Assembly (NCBI GenBank): GCA_029008115.1
Contig: JAQXJC010000025.1
Location: 1 to 35,654 of the forward strand
Length of the DNA: 35,654 nucleotides
Direction: 5' to 3'
From: Desulfovibrionaceae bacterium
GTDB lineage: Bacteria > Desulfobacterota > Desulfovibrionia > Desulfovibrionales > Desulfovibrionaceae
Positions 16,888-25,408 of the stretch are shown here, piece by piece (positions within the stretch are counted from its first letter, which is position 1; each line of letters opens with the position of its first letter). The notes beneath the pieces were generated by a model. It had not been told where the DNA came from. It searched no databases and saw only the letters and a list, made by a program, of their open reading frames with translations. A program made the position numbers and the translations under genes.

Positions 16888-18834
16888 ATGCCCATCATCC
16901 TCGGAACCGCAGGCCATATCGACCACGGCAAGACAACGCTCGTCCGCGCCATTACCGGCATCGACTGCGACAGGCTGGATGAGGAAAAACGACGGGGCAT
17001 CACCATTGAGCTGGGCTTTGCCTACTGCGACCTGCCCAACGGCCAGCGGCTGGGCATTGTGGATGTGCCGGGTCATGAACGCTTCGTGAAGAACATGGTG
17101 GCCGGAGCGGCGGGCATCGATCTTGTCATGCTGGTCATTGCGGCGGACGAGGGCGTCATGCCCCAGACCCGCGAGCATCTGGAAATCTGCTCCCTGCTGG
17201 GCATACGCGCCGGCTTTGTGGCCCTGACCAAGATCGACATGGTGGATGCCGAATGGCTGGGCATGGTCACGGAAGACGTGGCGGAATTTCTGAAAGGCAC
17301 CTTTCTGGAAGGCGCGCCCATCCTGCCTGTTTCGTCCACTACCGGCGAAGGGATGGATGCCCTGCGCGCCCACCTTGCCAGCGCCGCGCAGTCCCTGCCC
17401 AAGCGCGATGACGGCGACCTGCTGCGCCTGCCCGTGGATCGCGTCTTCACCCTCAAGGGACACGGCACGGTTGTTACCGGCACCGTCGTCTCCGGCGCCG
17501 TCACCGTGGGAGAAGATGTGGTCTTCATGCCAGCGCAGCTTCCCTCCCGCGTGCGCAGCCTGCAAAGCCACGGCAGCAGTGCGGAGCGCATCCGGCGCGG
17601 CCAGCGCTGCGCGGTGAACGTGCAGGGGCTGGATGTGGCGGACATTGAGCGCGGCTTCGTACTGGCGCGGCCCGACAGTCTTTTTCCCTCGGAACGCTGG
17701 ATTGTGCATCTGACCTGCCTCAGCTCCGCGCCGCGTCCCCTGCGCCACCGCACGGAGGTGCACTTTCACCACGGCTCCCGTGAATGCGCCGCGCGCGTCT
17801 TTCTTATTGATCGGGACCGACTGGCTCCCGGCGAGACCGCGCTGGCGGAAATCCGCATGAAGGAATCCATGTGCGGCGTTTTTGGCGATCACTGCGTCAT
17901 CCGCGCCTACTCCCCGCTGCGCACCGTGGCCGGTGGCGTCATTGTCAGTCCGCTGGAAGTTCCCCTGCGCAAGCGCGATCCCCTGCGGCAGGAAAAGCTG
18001 GAGCAGCTTGCCTCCCTGCCGGAAGCCGGAAGCCCGGCGGCCCTGGCCACGCATGGGGCCGCGCCCCTGGTGCGGACCCTGCTGCGCCTGCGGGGCAGAA
18101 CAGGCGCCTCCCTCGCCCTGCTCAAGGTGCTGTCCGGCCTTGGCGAGCGTCCGCTGGAAAAAAGCCTGCAACTGCTGTCCGCGCAGGGCGGCGCCGTCTG
18201 CTTTGACAAGGAGAGCCGCCACTGGATCAGCGGCACGGACTTTGCGCGCCTGACGGAAGCCTGCCTTGCCCAGGCAGCGGAATTCCACCGCAAAGAGCCG
18301 CTCAAGCCCGGCATGGCCCGCGGCGCGCTGCTGGCAGGCTGGGCCGCCGGCCTCCCGCCAAAGCTCGCGCATATTGTGGTGGAGCGCGCGGTGAAGGCCG
18401 GAACGCTGGTGGCGGAAAACGATATTGTGCGCCTTGCCAGCCATCAGGTCACGCTGGGAGCGAACCAGTCCGATCTCAGGGAGCGTCTGCGGCAGGCGCA
18501 TGACGCGGCGGGCATCACGCCGCCCAATCTCAAGGAGGTGCTTGAGGAACTGGGCGTGACCCCCAGGGAGGCCGCCCCCGTGCTCAGGCTGCTCTGCGAC
18601 GAAAAGGCTCTGGTCAAGCTCAAGGACGGCCTGTACTGCTCCGCCCCGGTCATGGAAGACGTCCTGGACAAGGTCCGCGCATGGTTTGCCGGACACGACA
18701 ATCTCGATCTCGCCGGCCTGAAGGAAATCCTGAATGGCCTGTCCCGCAAATATCTCGTGGCCATCATGGAATACATGGACCGCGAGAAAATCACCGTGCG
18801 CGTGGGCGATGCCCGGCAGTACCGGGGCCGCTAG
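16888..18834 (+). CDS. selB: Selenocysteine-specific translation elongation factor SelB
   Basis: The protein has 648 residues from ATG 16888, with AAGGAG upstream. It is the GTPase that brings Sec-tRNA to UGA codons marked by a SECIS element. The G-domain motifs are clear: GHIDHGKT (9-16), [22 protein letters not shown] (from D59) and TKID (114-117). EF-Tu-like domains II and III follow ([17 protein letters not shown]). The C-terminal ~250 residues are the winged-helix repeats that bind the SECIS RNA, ending [20 protein letters not shown]. The length is usual for SelB. No selA, selD, tRNA-Sec or selenoprotein gene was recognised in the window. The cell should make selenoproteins such as formate dehydrogenases or NiFeSe hydrogenase, as known for Desulfovibrio. 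Confidence 0.95.
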   Translation: MPIILGTAGHIDHGKTTLVRAITGIDCDRLDEEKRRGITIELGFAYCDLPNGQRLGIVDVPGHERFVKNMVAGAAGIDLVMLVIAADEGVMPQTREHLEICSLLGIRAGFVALTKIDMVDAEWLGMVTEDVAEFLKGTFLEGAPILPVSSTTGEGMDALRAHLASAAQSLPKRDDGDLLRLPVDRVFTLKGHGTVVTGTVVSGAVTVGEDVVFMPAQLPSRVRSLQSHGSSAERIRRGQRCAVNVQGLDVADIERGFVLARPDSLFPSERWIVHLTCLSSAPRPLRHRTEVHFHHGSRECAARVFLIDRDRLAPGETALAEIRMKESMCGVFGDHCVIRAYSPLRTVAGGVIVSPLEVPLRKRDPLRQEKLEQLASLPEAGSPAALATHGAAPLVRTLLRLRGRTGASLALLKVLSGLGERPLEKSLQLLSAQGGAVCFDKESRHWISGTDFARLTEACLAQAAEFHRKEPLKPGMARGALLAGWAAGLPPKLAHIVVERAVKAGTLVAENDIVRLASHQVTLGANQSDLRERLRQAHDAAGITPPNLKEVLEELGVTPREAAPVLRLLCDEKALVKLKDGLYCSAPVMEDVLDKVRAWFAGHDNLDLAGLKEILNGLSRKYLVAIMEYMDREKITVRVGDARQYRGR

Positions 18835-18879
18835 CCGCAGCACGGCTCTTCCGCCGGTCTTCCCGGCAAAGGAACGTCC

Positions 18880-19302
18880 ATGAATGCCGCCGCCCTTTCC
18901 GCGCTTCTGCGCCAGCGCCTTCTTGCCGCGCCGCGCCTTGTCCGCTACTTTTTTGTCGGCGGACTGGCCACGGGCGTGTATATGCTCGCGGGCATTGTTT
19001 TCGACTGGCTCTGGCCGCAGCACACGCTGACGGCCAATACCCTTGCCTTCTGCGTGGCCTTTATCGTCTCCTACGCGGGCCAGCGCTACCTGACCTTCAC
19101 CTCCTCCACGGCCACAGCGGCACAGGCGGGCCCCAGATTCCTGATCACCCAGCTTGCCGGACTGGGGCTGAACACCCTCATTGTCGCCGCCCTGCTGCAT
19201 CTGGGCGTGCACTACTACATCTGCATGCCCGTGGCCTCCCTGCTGGTGCCGCTGGCCATGTATCCAATCCAGAAGCGCTGGGCTTTCGGCGTGACGCGCT
19301 AG
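18880..19302 (+). CDS. GtrA-family small membrane protein
   Basis: The 140-residue protein starts at ATG 18880, with AAAGGAA upstream. Four hydrophobic helices fill it. The GtrA/DPMS-type signature is present: RYFFVGGLATGVYMLAG at the first helix, then NTLAFCVAFIVSYAGQRYLTF, LITQLAGLGLNTLIVAALL, and a last helix ending YPIQKRWAF. Family members help move lipid-linked sugars across the inner membrane, usually with a neighbouring glycosyltransferase. None lies directly beside it here; the nearest glycan gene is at 15019-16809 on the far side of selB. It starts 45 bases after selB and may be co-transcribed with it. Confidence 0.85.
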   Translation: MNAAALSALLRQRLLAAPRLVRYFFVGGLATGVYMLAGIVFDWLWPQHTLTANTLAFCVAFIVSYAGQRYLTFTSSTATAAQAGPRFLITQLAGLGLNTLIVAALLHLGVHYYICMPVASLLVPLAMYPIQKRWAFGVTR

Positions 19303-19318
19303 CCTCCCGCAAACAGCG

Positions 19319-19361
19319 GCGCCGCACGGCCCGCTCCCCAAGGAGAACGACCGTGCGGCGC
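19319..19361. terminator. Hairpin between convergent GtrA-like and lactate permease genes
   Basis: A perfect 11-bp inverted repeat, GCGCCGCACGG (19319-19329) and CCGTGCGGCGC (19351-19361), has a 21-base loop. It lies where two genes converge. No T-run follows on either strand, so it may act as a bidirectional or factor-dependent terminator. Confidence 0.6.
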
Positions 19362-19384
19362 ACAGACAGCCGGCGTGAATCAGG

Positions 19385-21019
19385 CTACGGCAGCATGAAG
19401 CGCAGCGGTCCCGTCTGCAGATACGTCAGTACGCAGAGGATCAGCGTCATGGCAATGCTGTGCCCGATGGTGAAGCGGAAGAGGTTGCCTTCCTGTCCCA
19501 CCATGTTGGTGGCGGCGGTAGCCACGGAGAGCGACTGCGGCGAAATCATCTTGGCCGTAACGCCGCCGGAGGCATTGGAGGCCACAGCCAGCTCGGGAGA
19601 CATGCCCACAGCCACGGCGGTGTCCTTCTGCATGCCGCCGAAGAGCGCGCAGGAAGAGGTGTCCGAACCGGTCAGGAACACGCCCAGCCAGCCCAGCAGG
19701 GGCGAGAAGAAGGGGAAGAGCCAGCCGGTATGCGTGAAGGCCAGACCGAGGGTGGAGCTCATGCCCGCATAGTTCATGAGGAAGGCCAGGCCGAGGATCA
19801 TGGCGATGGTGTAGATGGGGAAGATCAGCTGACGGAAGGTGCGCCCGAAGCAGGCGATGGCCCTGGCATAGCCGTAGTTCGGCATCATGGGCACGGAGAC
19901 CAGACCGGCCAGCAGGATGGCGGTGCCGCCGGCGGAGAGCCAGTTCAGCGTGAACTTGGCGGCATAGACGGTATCCTGCGGCACGATGGGGGCGGTCTTC
20001 AGCACTTCGCCATGCAGGAAGGGCCAGTTGAAGGCAAAGACGGCACCAGGCACGCCGTTGAGAATCTTCTTGAATTCGGGCAGACCCCAGAAGAAGACGA
20101 ACACGGCCAGCACAATGTAGGGGCCCCAGGCACGGATGACCGTGGAGGCCGGATAGCCGCTGCCGCCCAGGCTGCTTTCGGCTTCACCGGGGAAGCGGAA
20201 GATACGCGAGGGCTTCCAGACCTTCAGCAGGGCCACCAGCGCCACGATGGTGGCAATGGCGGAACCGATGTCCGGCAGGGTGGGGCCGTGGAAGTTGGCC
20301 AGCAGGAACTGCGCGCCGGCAAAGGCGATGCCGGCCACGAGGATGGCGGGCAGCACTTCCAGCGAGCGCTTGAAGCCGCACATGGTCACGCAGACCCAGA
20401 ACGGCACGATGAGGGCCAGAATGGGCAGCTGGCGGCCGGCGATGGCGCTGACCGTAAGCTGATCCAGACCGGACACGGAGGCGGCCACGATGAGCGGCAC
20501 GCCGATGGCGCCGAAGGCCACGGGAGCCGTATTGGCGATGAGGGCCACGCCAGCGCCCCACAGCGGCGTGAAGCCAAGGCCCACGAGCATGGCGGCGGCA
20601 ATGGCCACGGGCGTGCCGAAGCCGGCCGTGCCTTCAATGAAGCAGCTGAAGGCGAAGGCGATGAACAGGGCCTGGAGGCGGCGGTCGTCCGTCAGACGGG
20701 CCAGGGAATCCTTGATGATTTCAAATTCGCCGGATTCCACCGTCATGTTATAGACCCACACGGCGGTAATCACGATCCAGATGATGGGGAAAAGACCAAA
20801 GGCCGCGCCGTTCAGCGTGGCGCTGATGGCCAGGGGTACGGGCATGCCCCACACAAGAATGGCCACCAGCAACGCGCCGATGAGACCGGCGGCCGCAGCC
20901 ACATGCCCTTTTGCCTGCCGCACGGCAAGCATGTAGAAAAGAATGACAAGCGGGATGGCCGCCAGACAGGCGGAACCGGCAATGCCGCCGACGGGAGCGT
21001 ACTGCTGTACCCAGGGCAT
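19385..21019 (-). CDS. lctP: L-lactate permease
   Basis: The protein has 544 residues from ATG 21019, with GGAGG 6 bases upstream. It is an integral membrane protein of the LctP/LldP family, taking up lactate (and glycolate in some) with protons. It has some 12-14 hydrophobic helices. Family segments visible are FIEGTAGFGTPVAIAAAMLV, LIANTAPVAFGAIGVPLI, GWLGVFLTGSDTSSCALFG and NASGGVTAKMISPQSLSVATAAT, which line the transport path. Lactate is the classic electron donor of Desulfovibrio, so this gene feeds the sulfate-respiration chain whose Dsr part lies at 27112-32101. It stands alone; the upstream gap of ~250 bases carries two inverted repeats that may bind a regulator, and a LysR gene lies 1 kb away. 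Confidence 0.95.
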   Translation of the reverse strand: MPWVQQYAPVGGIAGSACLAAIPLVILFYMLAVRQAKGHVAAAAGLIGALLVAILVWGMPVPLAISATLNGAAFGLFPIIWIVITAVWVYNMTVESGEFEIIKDSLARLTDDRRLQALFIAFAFSCFIEGTAGFGTPVAIAAAMLVGLGFTPLWGAGVALIANTAPVAFGAIGVPLIVAASVSGLDQLTVSAIAGRQLPILALIVPFWVCVTMCGFKRSLEVLPAILVAGIAFAGAQFLLANFHGPTLPDIGSAIATIVALVALLKVWKPSRIFRFPGEAESSLGGSGYPASTVIRAWGPYIVLAVFVFFWGLPEFKKILNGVPGAVFAFNWPFLHGEVLKTAPIVPQDTVYAAKFTLNWLSAGGTAILLAGLVSVPMMPNYGYARAIACFGRTFRQLIFPIYTIAMILGLAFLMNYAGMSSTLGLAFTHTGWLFPFFSPLLGWLGVFLTGSDTSSCALFGGMQKDTAVAVGMSPELAVASNASGGVTAKMISPQSLSVATAATNMVGQEGNLFRFTIGHSIAMTLILCVLTYLQTGPLRFMLP

Positions 21020-21093
21020 AGTGACCTCCGTTCGCTAGAAGTGAAAGACAACAAACTCCCCCTCCTCCGCATAAGGAACAACGCAGGGAATTC

Positions 21094-21108
21094 TGTATTC
21101 TGCATACA
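21094..21108. promoter_or_regulatory. Small dyad upstream of lctP
   Basis: TGTAT-TCTGC-ATACA is a symmetric 5-5-5 dyad 75 bases upstream of the lctP start, a possible regulator half-site pair. It could occur by chance. Confidence 0.3.
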
Positions 21109-21128
21109 CGTTTCCCCTGCGGCGGGGT

Positions 21129-21166
21129 AATGAATTTTTTGCGGGGAAAGGCATGCAAAAAATTCA
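21129..21166. promoter_or_regulatory. Perfect 13-bp inverted repeat upstream of lctP
   Basis: ATGAATTTTTTGC (21129-21141) and GCAAAAAATTCAT (21154-21166) are exact reverse complements separated by 12 bases. The repeat lies in the 247-base gap between lctP and the divergent gene at 21267. The stem is AT-rich, unlike the intrinsic terminators of this window, so an operator or a DNA-bending element is more likely. The rest of the gap shows no gene. Confidence 0.5.
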
Positions 21167-21266
21167 TACGGGAGACAGCATACAAAGATTGGCAGGGAAG
21201 GCTTGCATCTCCGGACAAACAGGTTAGGCTGGGGGAACCGCATGGCGCGGTAAAGGAGGCGACAAC

Positions 21267-21767
21267 GTGAGCGACAACAAAAGCACGGGCTGGAAGGTTC
21301 CCCTGCTCTTCTGTCTGGGCATCGGCGCGGTCACGGCGCTGGGCATTCTGCTGCGGCCGCCACAGGAACTGCCCGAGCTGCGCGTGCCCCCTTCCCTGAT
21401 GCAGGCCATGCGCGCCCGGAAAATAGACCTCGCCGCCTCTGAGGAAGGGCGGCGCTGGCAGGGAGAAATCACGGCTGCGGCCGGCGGCTTTGCGGATGCG
21501 ACGGAGAAAGATGCCAGGATTCTGCGCGTGCTGGATGCGGCGCTGGAAGCTGGACGCTTCGACGCGGCCTGCACGGCATCCGTCCTGCTGCACGATGCCG
21601 GCCGGCGTGACGCGGCGCTGGTACACATTGCGGAGGCAGGCGCAGGGCAATGCCCAGGGCTGGTCTGGGCTGGCATGGCCGCTGCCGGACTGCGCTCCCC
21701 GGAACTGCGGCGCCACTGGGAGGAACGCCTGACCAGACGCTGGGCCGAATGCGGCGGCGAACGCTGA
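21267..21767 (+). CDS. Small membrane-anchored protein of unknown function
   Basis: The 166-residue protein starts at GTG 21267, preceded by a strong AAAGGAGG at 21252-21259, which decides the start. After a short polar N-terminus (MSDNKSTGWK), one hydrophobic helix (VPLLFCLGIGAVTALGILL, residues ~11-29) anchors it, leaving ~135 residues outside, probably in the periplasm. That part is Ala-rich and helical (ARILRVLDAALEAGRFDAACTASVLL) with regular spacing that hints at TPR- or Sel1-like helical pairs, but no repeat consensus is clear. No family is recognised. It is divergent from lctP and shares its regulatory gap; the following LysR gene is 240 bases on. GC and codon use match the neighbours. 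Confidence 0.7.
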   Translation: MSDNKSTGWKVPLLFCLGIGAVTALGILLRPPQELPELRVPPSLMQAMRARKIDLAASEEGRRWQGEITAAAGGFADATEKDARILRVLDAALEAGRFDAACTASVLLHDAGRRDAALVHIAEAGAGQCPGLVWAGMAAAGLRSPELRRHWEERLTRRWAECGGER

Positions 21768-21963
21768 GCATCTCCCCGCTCCATGCGATGCTGAAGCCCG
21801 GCCCGGACACCCCTTCCCCAACAGGGGCGAAGCGGGTTTCCCTTCCGCTCCGCCCCCGCCGCAAGAGGAGCCCGCCCCGGACGCCGCGCGGGACGGCAGG
21901 CAGCGGCAGGCGTCAGCTGTCCGAAGCCTGAGCCTCCTGTGTACATCGTTTTGGAGGAATTGA

Positions 21964-21984
21964 CGCATGATATTAACGTATGCG
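21964..21984 (+). promoter_or_regulatory. LysR-type binding box (T-N11-A dyad)
   Basis: CGCAT-N11-ATGCG is a symmetric interrupted dyad whose inner T and A are 11 bases apart, the pattern of LysR-type binding sites. It lies 24 bases before the lysR start, and a further ATGCG follows at 21990-21994. Autoregulation of the LysR gene is the simplest reading. Confidence 0.5.
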
Positions 21985-22007
21985 CCTTATGCGAAAACAG
22001 AATAGCC

Positions 22008-22895
22008 ATGAACATCCGCATGCTACAAATGCTGGTCGCCGTCGTGCGCGCGGGGGGCTTTTCCCGGGCCGCACCGGTGGTCTATGCCACGCAGTCCACG
22101 GTGAGCAAGGCCGTACAGACCGTGGAAGAACGCCTGAAGGTACGCATCTTTGAACGCCTGCCGCAGGGAGTGCGCCTCACTGTGGAAGGGGAGATGGTCT
22201 ACCGGCACGCCTGCCGCATTCTGGACGCCTATGACGCCATGACGCAGGAAGTGGAGGCGCTGCACTCCCTGGAAAAGGGCATCCTCCGCATCGGCTTCCC
22301 CCCCATCGGCAGCGGCGCGCTGTTTGCGGAATTCTTCACGCGCTTTCACCAGAGCTATCCCGGCATCGTCATCCAGACGCACGAACAGGGATGCGGCGCG
22401 CTGGAAAGCATGCTGCGTTCCGGGGAGCTGGAGCTGGCGCTGACCCTGCTGCCCGTGCCGCCGGAATTTACCTGGCTCTCCCTGCGGGATGAACCGCTGG
22501 TGGTGCTCATGCCCCGGGACTACCCGCTGAACGGACGCGCCAGCCTCAGGCTGGACGATCTGACGGATCGTCCCTTCATCCTCTTTGAAGAGGGCTTCCT
22601 GCTCAACGATCGCATCGGCAGGATATGCCGGGAACGCGGCCTGCCCCTGCGCGAATGCCTCCGCAGCGGACAGGTGGACTTCATTCTCACGCTGGTGGCC
22701 TCCGGCATGGGCGTGGCGGCCCTGCCCCGTCTGGCCCTGGCGGGCAGGGATACGACAGGCGTACAGACCGCCCTGCTGGATGAGGATGAATTGCGCTGGC
22801 GGGCCGTGCTCGCCTGGAGGCGGGAGGCCGTGCTTTCCTCCGCCGCACAGGCATGTATCCGCATGTTGCAGGAAAGTACCGCCGGAAGCGGCTGA
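22008..22895 (+). CDS. LysR-family transcriptional regulator
   Basis: The protein has 295 residues. ATG 22008 ([16 protein letters not shown]) is chosen because it places the helix-turn-helix at the family's usual position; no strong ribosome site is seen and an earlier GTG at 21939 is open. The N-terminal winged HTH spans residues ~1-60 ([20 protein letters not shown], then [18 protein letters not shown]). The C-terminal substrate-binding domain begins around [16 protein letters not shown], and a late [15 protein letters not shown] matches the usual cofactor-domain ending. The ligand and target genes are unknown. Candidates are itself (box at 21964-21984), the small membrane-protein gene upstream or lctP. 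plsY downstream has its own promoter. Confidence 0.9.
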   Translation: MNIRMLQMLVAVVRAGGFSRAAPVVYATQSTVSKAVQTVEERLKVRIFERLPQGVRLTVEGEMVYRHACRILDAYDAMTQEVEALHSLEKGILRIGFPPIGSGALFAEFFTRFHQSYPGIVIQTHEQGCGALESMLRSGELELALTLLPVPPEFTWLSLRDEPLVVLMPRDYPLNGRASLRLDDLTDRPFILFEEGFLLNDRIGRICRERGLPLRECLRSGQVDFILTLVASGMGVAALPRLALAGRDTTGVQTALLDEDELRWRAVLAWRREAVLSSAAQACIRMLQESTAGSG

Positions 22896-22909
22896 ACGCA
22901 CCGGCCCCT

Positions 22910-22938
22910 TTGCAAGCCGGCCTGTTTTCCTGTACCAT
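22910..22938 (+). promoter_or_regulatory. Probable promoter of plsY
   Basis: TTGCAA (22910-22915) and TACCAT (22933-22938) are spaced by 17 bases, about 105 bases before the plsY start. Confidence 0.4.
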
Positions 22939-23043
22939 GCGCATCCATCCGTCAAATCAACCCGTGCGGCTGCGAAAGCGCCGGGCGTGCCTGCTGTCAG
23001 GGCCCGCGCCGCTGTCTTCGCGTCCGCCGCGCAAGGAGCTGCC

Positions 23044-23649
23044 ATGTTCGCCTTTCTCACCGTTGTCGCCGCCTATCTGCTGGGGTCCGTGCCCTACGGG
23101 CTGGTCATAGCCAAAACCTGCTGCGGCGTGGACCCGCGCACGGCGGGCAGCGGCAACACCGGCGCAACCAACGTCGCCCGGCTGTGCGGCTTCGGCTGGG
23201 GCGTCGCCACTCTGGCCTGCGATCTGCTGAAAGGCGCGCTTCCCGTGGCCTTTGCCCTGCATGTCCTTCAGGCTGGCCCCGCTGTCGTTTCCTGCGTGGG
23301 CCTTGCCGCCGTGCTGGGGCATCTGTTCTCCTGCTTCATGGCATTCAGGGGCGGAAAGGCCGTCGCCACCAGCATAGGCATTTTCCTGCCGCTGGCCTTC
23401 TGGCAGCTGCTGGTCGCCTGCCTCCTCTGCGTTCTGGCCATTTGGCGCAGCGGCTTTGTCTCGCTGGGCTCGCTCACGCTGGCCCTGGCTCTGCCCGCGG
23501 CTCTGGCCGTTTCCGGCCAATGGCAGTGGCTGCCGCTCTCGCTGGCCGTCATGGCTCTCATCTACTGGCGGCACAGGGAGAATATCACGCGCCTGCTGCG
23601 CGGCACGGAAAAGCCGTGGCGAAAGAAGCAGTATGACGCGGATGCCTGA
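23044..23649 (+). CDS. plsY: Acyl-phosphate:glycerol-3-phosphate acyltransferase PlsY
   Basis: The 201-residue protein starts at ATG 23044, with AAGGAG 6 bases upstream. It is an integral membrane enzyme that moves the acyl group from acyl-phosphate to glycerol-3-phosphate, the first step of phospholipid synthesis; its partner PlsX is not in the window. All family motifs are visible: [11 protein letters not shown] near the first helix, [13 protein letters not shown] (motif 1) in the first cytoplasmic loop, [12 protein letters not shown] (motif 2), and [15 protein letters not shown] (motif 3) near the C-terminus. Five membrane helices and the length are normal. It stands alone between its own promoter and terminator. 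Confidence 0.95.
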   Translation: MFAFLTVVAAYLLGSVPYGLVIAKTCCGVDPRTAGSGNTGATNVARLCGFGWGVATLACDLLKGALPVAFALHVLQAGPAVVSCVGLAAVLGHLFSCFMAFRGGKAVATSIGIFLPLAFWQLLVACLLCVLAIWRSGFVSLGSLTLALALPAALAVSGQWQWLPLSLAVMALIYWRHRENITRLLRGTEKPWRKKQYDADA

Positions 23650-23672
23650 TCGCCTCCCGCCTGTCCTTGCCG

Positions 23673-23707
23673 GCGCGCCCTCCCCACTGGAAGGGCGCGT
23701 CTCTTTT
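23673..23707 (+). terminator. Rho-independent terminator after plsY
   Basis: GCGCGCCCT (23673-23681) pairs with AGGGCGCGT (23692-23700) across a 10-base loop and is followed by CTCTTTTT. It ends the plsY transcript just before the thrC promoter. Confidence 0.85.
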
Positions 23708-23711
23708 TAGC

Positions 23712-23741
23712 TTGCCAGCCCCCCGCCTCTTCCCCTACACT
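23712..23741 (+). promoter_or_regulatory. Probable promoter of thrC
   Basis: TTGCCA (23712-23717) and TACACT (23736-23741) are spaced by 18 bases, 38 bases before the thrC start and directly after the plsY terminator. Confidence 0.5.
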
Positions 23742-23779
23742 TTGCACTGCAAAATTTTCACCACGGAAGGAAAAGCTGT

Positions 23780-25225
23780 ATGTGCAAGCATGATTTCCCC
23801 ACCTATCGCGGGCAGATGGAATATGTGTGCCTTTCCTGCGGCGCGCGCCATGCCGGCGACGAGCTTCTCTATACCTGCCCCCAGTGCGGCGGCGTATTCC
23901 TGCTGGAAAATACCAGATTTGACGAGCTGAAGGCCCACGACGGGGCCTGGTGGCGCGATCTGTTCGACCGGCGCGCCTCCACCCGCACCACAGCCCTGCG
24001 CGGCATCTTCCGCTATTACGAGCTGCTGGCCCCCATCCTCGATGAAGAGGACATCGTCTATCTTGGCGAAGGCATCACCCCCATCATCAAGGCCGCGCCG
24101 GCCCTGCGCGACAGCGTGGGCATCCCCTTTGCCTACAAGAATGACGGCCAGAACCCCAGCGCCTCCTTCAAGGACAGGGGCATGGCCTGCGCCTTCAGCT
24201 ATCTGAAGTCCCTCGTCCGCAGGCATGGCTGGACAGACGTGCTCACCGTGTGCGCCTCCACCGGCGATACCTCGGCCGCGGCCGCGCTGTATGCTTCCTA
24301 TGTGGGCGCACCGCTGAAGTCCGTGGTGCTGCTGCCGCACGGCAAGGTCACGCCGCAGCAGCTTTCCCAGCCTCTGGGCAGCGGCGCCACCGTACTGGAG
24401 CTGCCCGGCGTGTTTGACGACTGCATGAAGGTCGTGGAGCACCTGGCCGACCGCTACCGCGTGGCCCTGCTCAATTCCAAGAACAGCTGGCGCATCCTGG
24501 GACAGGAATCCTATGCCTACGAAGTCGCCCAGTGGTACGGCTGGGATGTTTCCAGCCTCTGCGTATTCGTCCCCGTGGGCAATGCGGGCAATATCACCGC
24601 CGTCATGTCCGGCTTCCTGAAGATGCTGGAGCTGGGCATCATCACCGGGCTGCCGCGTATTTTCGGCGTGCAGTCCGCGCATGCCGATCCCGTCTACCGC
24701 TATTATGCCGCCCCCAGGGCGGAGCGGCAGTGGCAGCCCGTGCAGGTTTCCCCCAGTGTGGCGCAGGCCGCCATGATCGGCAATCCCGTCTCCTTCCCCC
24801 GCGTCGCCAGGCTGGCCGCGAAGTTCCAGGAGCTTGGCGGCGAAAAGGCCTTCCAGGTGGTGCAGGTCACGGAGCAGCAGATCATGGATGCCATGATCCG
24901 CGCCAACCGCCGGGGACATATTGCCTGCACGCAGGGCGGGGAATGCCTCGCCGGCCTGATCAATGCCAGGGCCCTCGGCCTGATTGGCCCGGACGAGCAT
25001 GCCGTGCTGGACGCCACCGCCCATGCTCTGAAGTTCTCCGGCTTTCAGGACATGTACTTCAACGGCAGCTTCCCGCCGGCCTATGAGGTCACGCCGGATA
25101 CCAGCCTCTCCAACAGGCCGGAGCTGCTGCTGGATGCCGCCAAGAAGCAGAGCCTTTCCCCCGCAGAATATACCAGAGCGGCTGCCGAGGCCATTGTGCG
25201 GCGCCTGGGGCTGGTGAAAAAATAG
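23780..25225 (+). CDS. thrC: Threonine synthase with N-terminal zinc ribbon
   Basis: The protein has 481 residues from ATG 23780. It converts O-phosphohomoserine to threonine using PLP. The PLP lysine is K131 in NPSASFKDRGM. CASTGDTSAAAALYASY binds the substrate phosphate, and VPVGNAGNITAVMSGF is the Gly-rich PLP-phosphate loop. Unlike the E. coli enzyme, the first 40 residues carry a Cys4 ribbon: C17-x2-C20 and C33-x2-C36 (YVCLSCG, YTCPQCGG). Such ribbons occur in part of the family. It is monocistronic, with its own promoter and a strong terminator, and is separated from hom by 11 kb. The identification as threonine synthase rather than another fold-type II enzyme rests on overall layout and length. 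Confidence 0.92.
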   Translation: MCKHDFPTYRGQMEYVCLSCGARHAGDELLYTCPQCGGVFLLENTRFDELKAHDGAWWRDLFDRRASTRTTALRGIFRYYELLAPILDEEDIVYLGEGITPIIKAAPALRDSVGIPFAYKNDGQNPSASFKDRGMACAFSYLKSLVRRHGWTDVLTVCASTGDTSAAAALYASYVGAPLKSVVLLPHGKVTPQQLSQPLGSGATVLELPGVFDDCMKVVEHLADRYRVALLNSKNSWRILGQESYAYEVAQWYGWDVSSLCVFVPVGNAGNITAVMSGFLKMLELGIITGLPRIFGVQSAHADPVYRYYAAPRAERQWQPVQVSPSVAQAAMIGNPVSFPRVARLAAKFQELGGEKAFQVVQVTEQQIMDAMIRANRRGHIACTQGGECLAGLINARALGLIGPDEHAVLDATAHALKFSGFQDMYFNGSFPPAYEVTPDTSLSNRPELLLDAAKKQSLSPAEYTRAAAEAIVRRLGLVKK

Positions 25226-25249
25226 CCTCTCCGCACTGCGGATGCTACA

Positions 25250-25279
25250 GCCGCGCCCCTGCCGGGCGCGGCTTTTTTT
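25250..25279 (+). terminator. Rho-independent terminator after thrC
   Basis: A perfect 9-bp stem, GCCGCGCCC (25250-25258) and GGGCGCGGC (25264-25272), with a 5-base loop, is followed by seven T. Confidence 0.95.
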
Positions 25280-25303
25280 CAGATGCCGACCGGCGGGCCG
25301 GAA

Positions 25304-25332
25304 TTGATTTCCACGCCCGGACGCTGTAGTAT
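25304..25332 (+). promoter_or_regulatory. Probable promoter of the VKOR-thioredoxin gene
   Basis: TTGATT (25304-25309) and TAGTAT (25327-25332) are spaced by 17 bases, about 76 bases before the start codon. Confidence 0.5.
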
Positions 25333-25408
25333 CGCACCGTTTTCCCACGAGGCGGACACGGGCGCGGGCCCCCGTGCGTCCGGTATGAACCTTCTCCCGG
25401 AGACTCCC

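Noticed and set aside
16888..18834. A nearby selenoprotein or tRNA-Sec gene linked to selB
   Set aside because: No in-frame TGA with continuing homology and no tRNA-like fold was seen in the window.
16654..19341. Very long minus-strand open frame opposite selB and the GtrA-like gene
   Set aside because: The product is Gly/His/Gln-rich with no domain, and selB on the plus strand is fully conserved. Such frames arise from third-position G/C bias.
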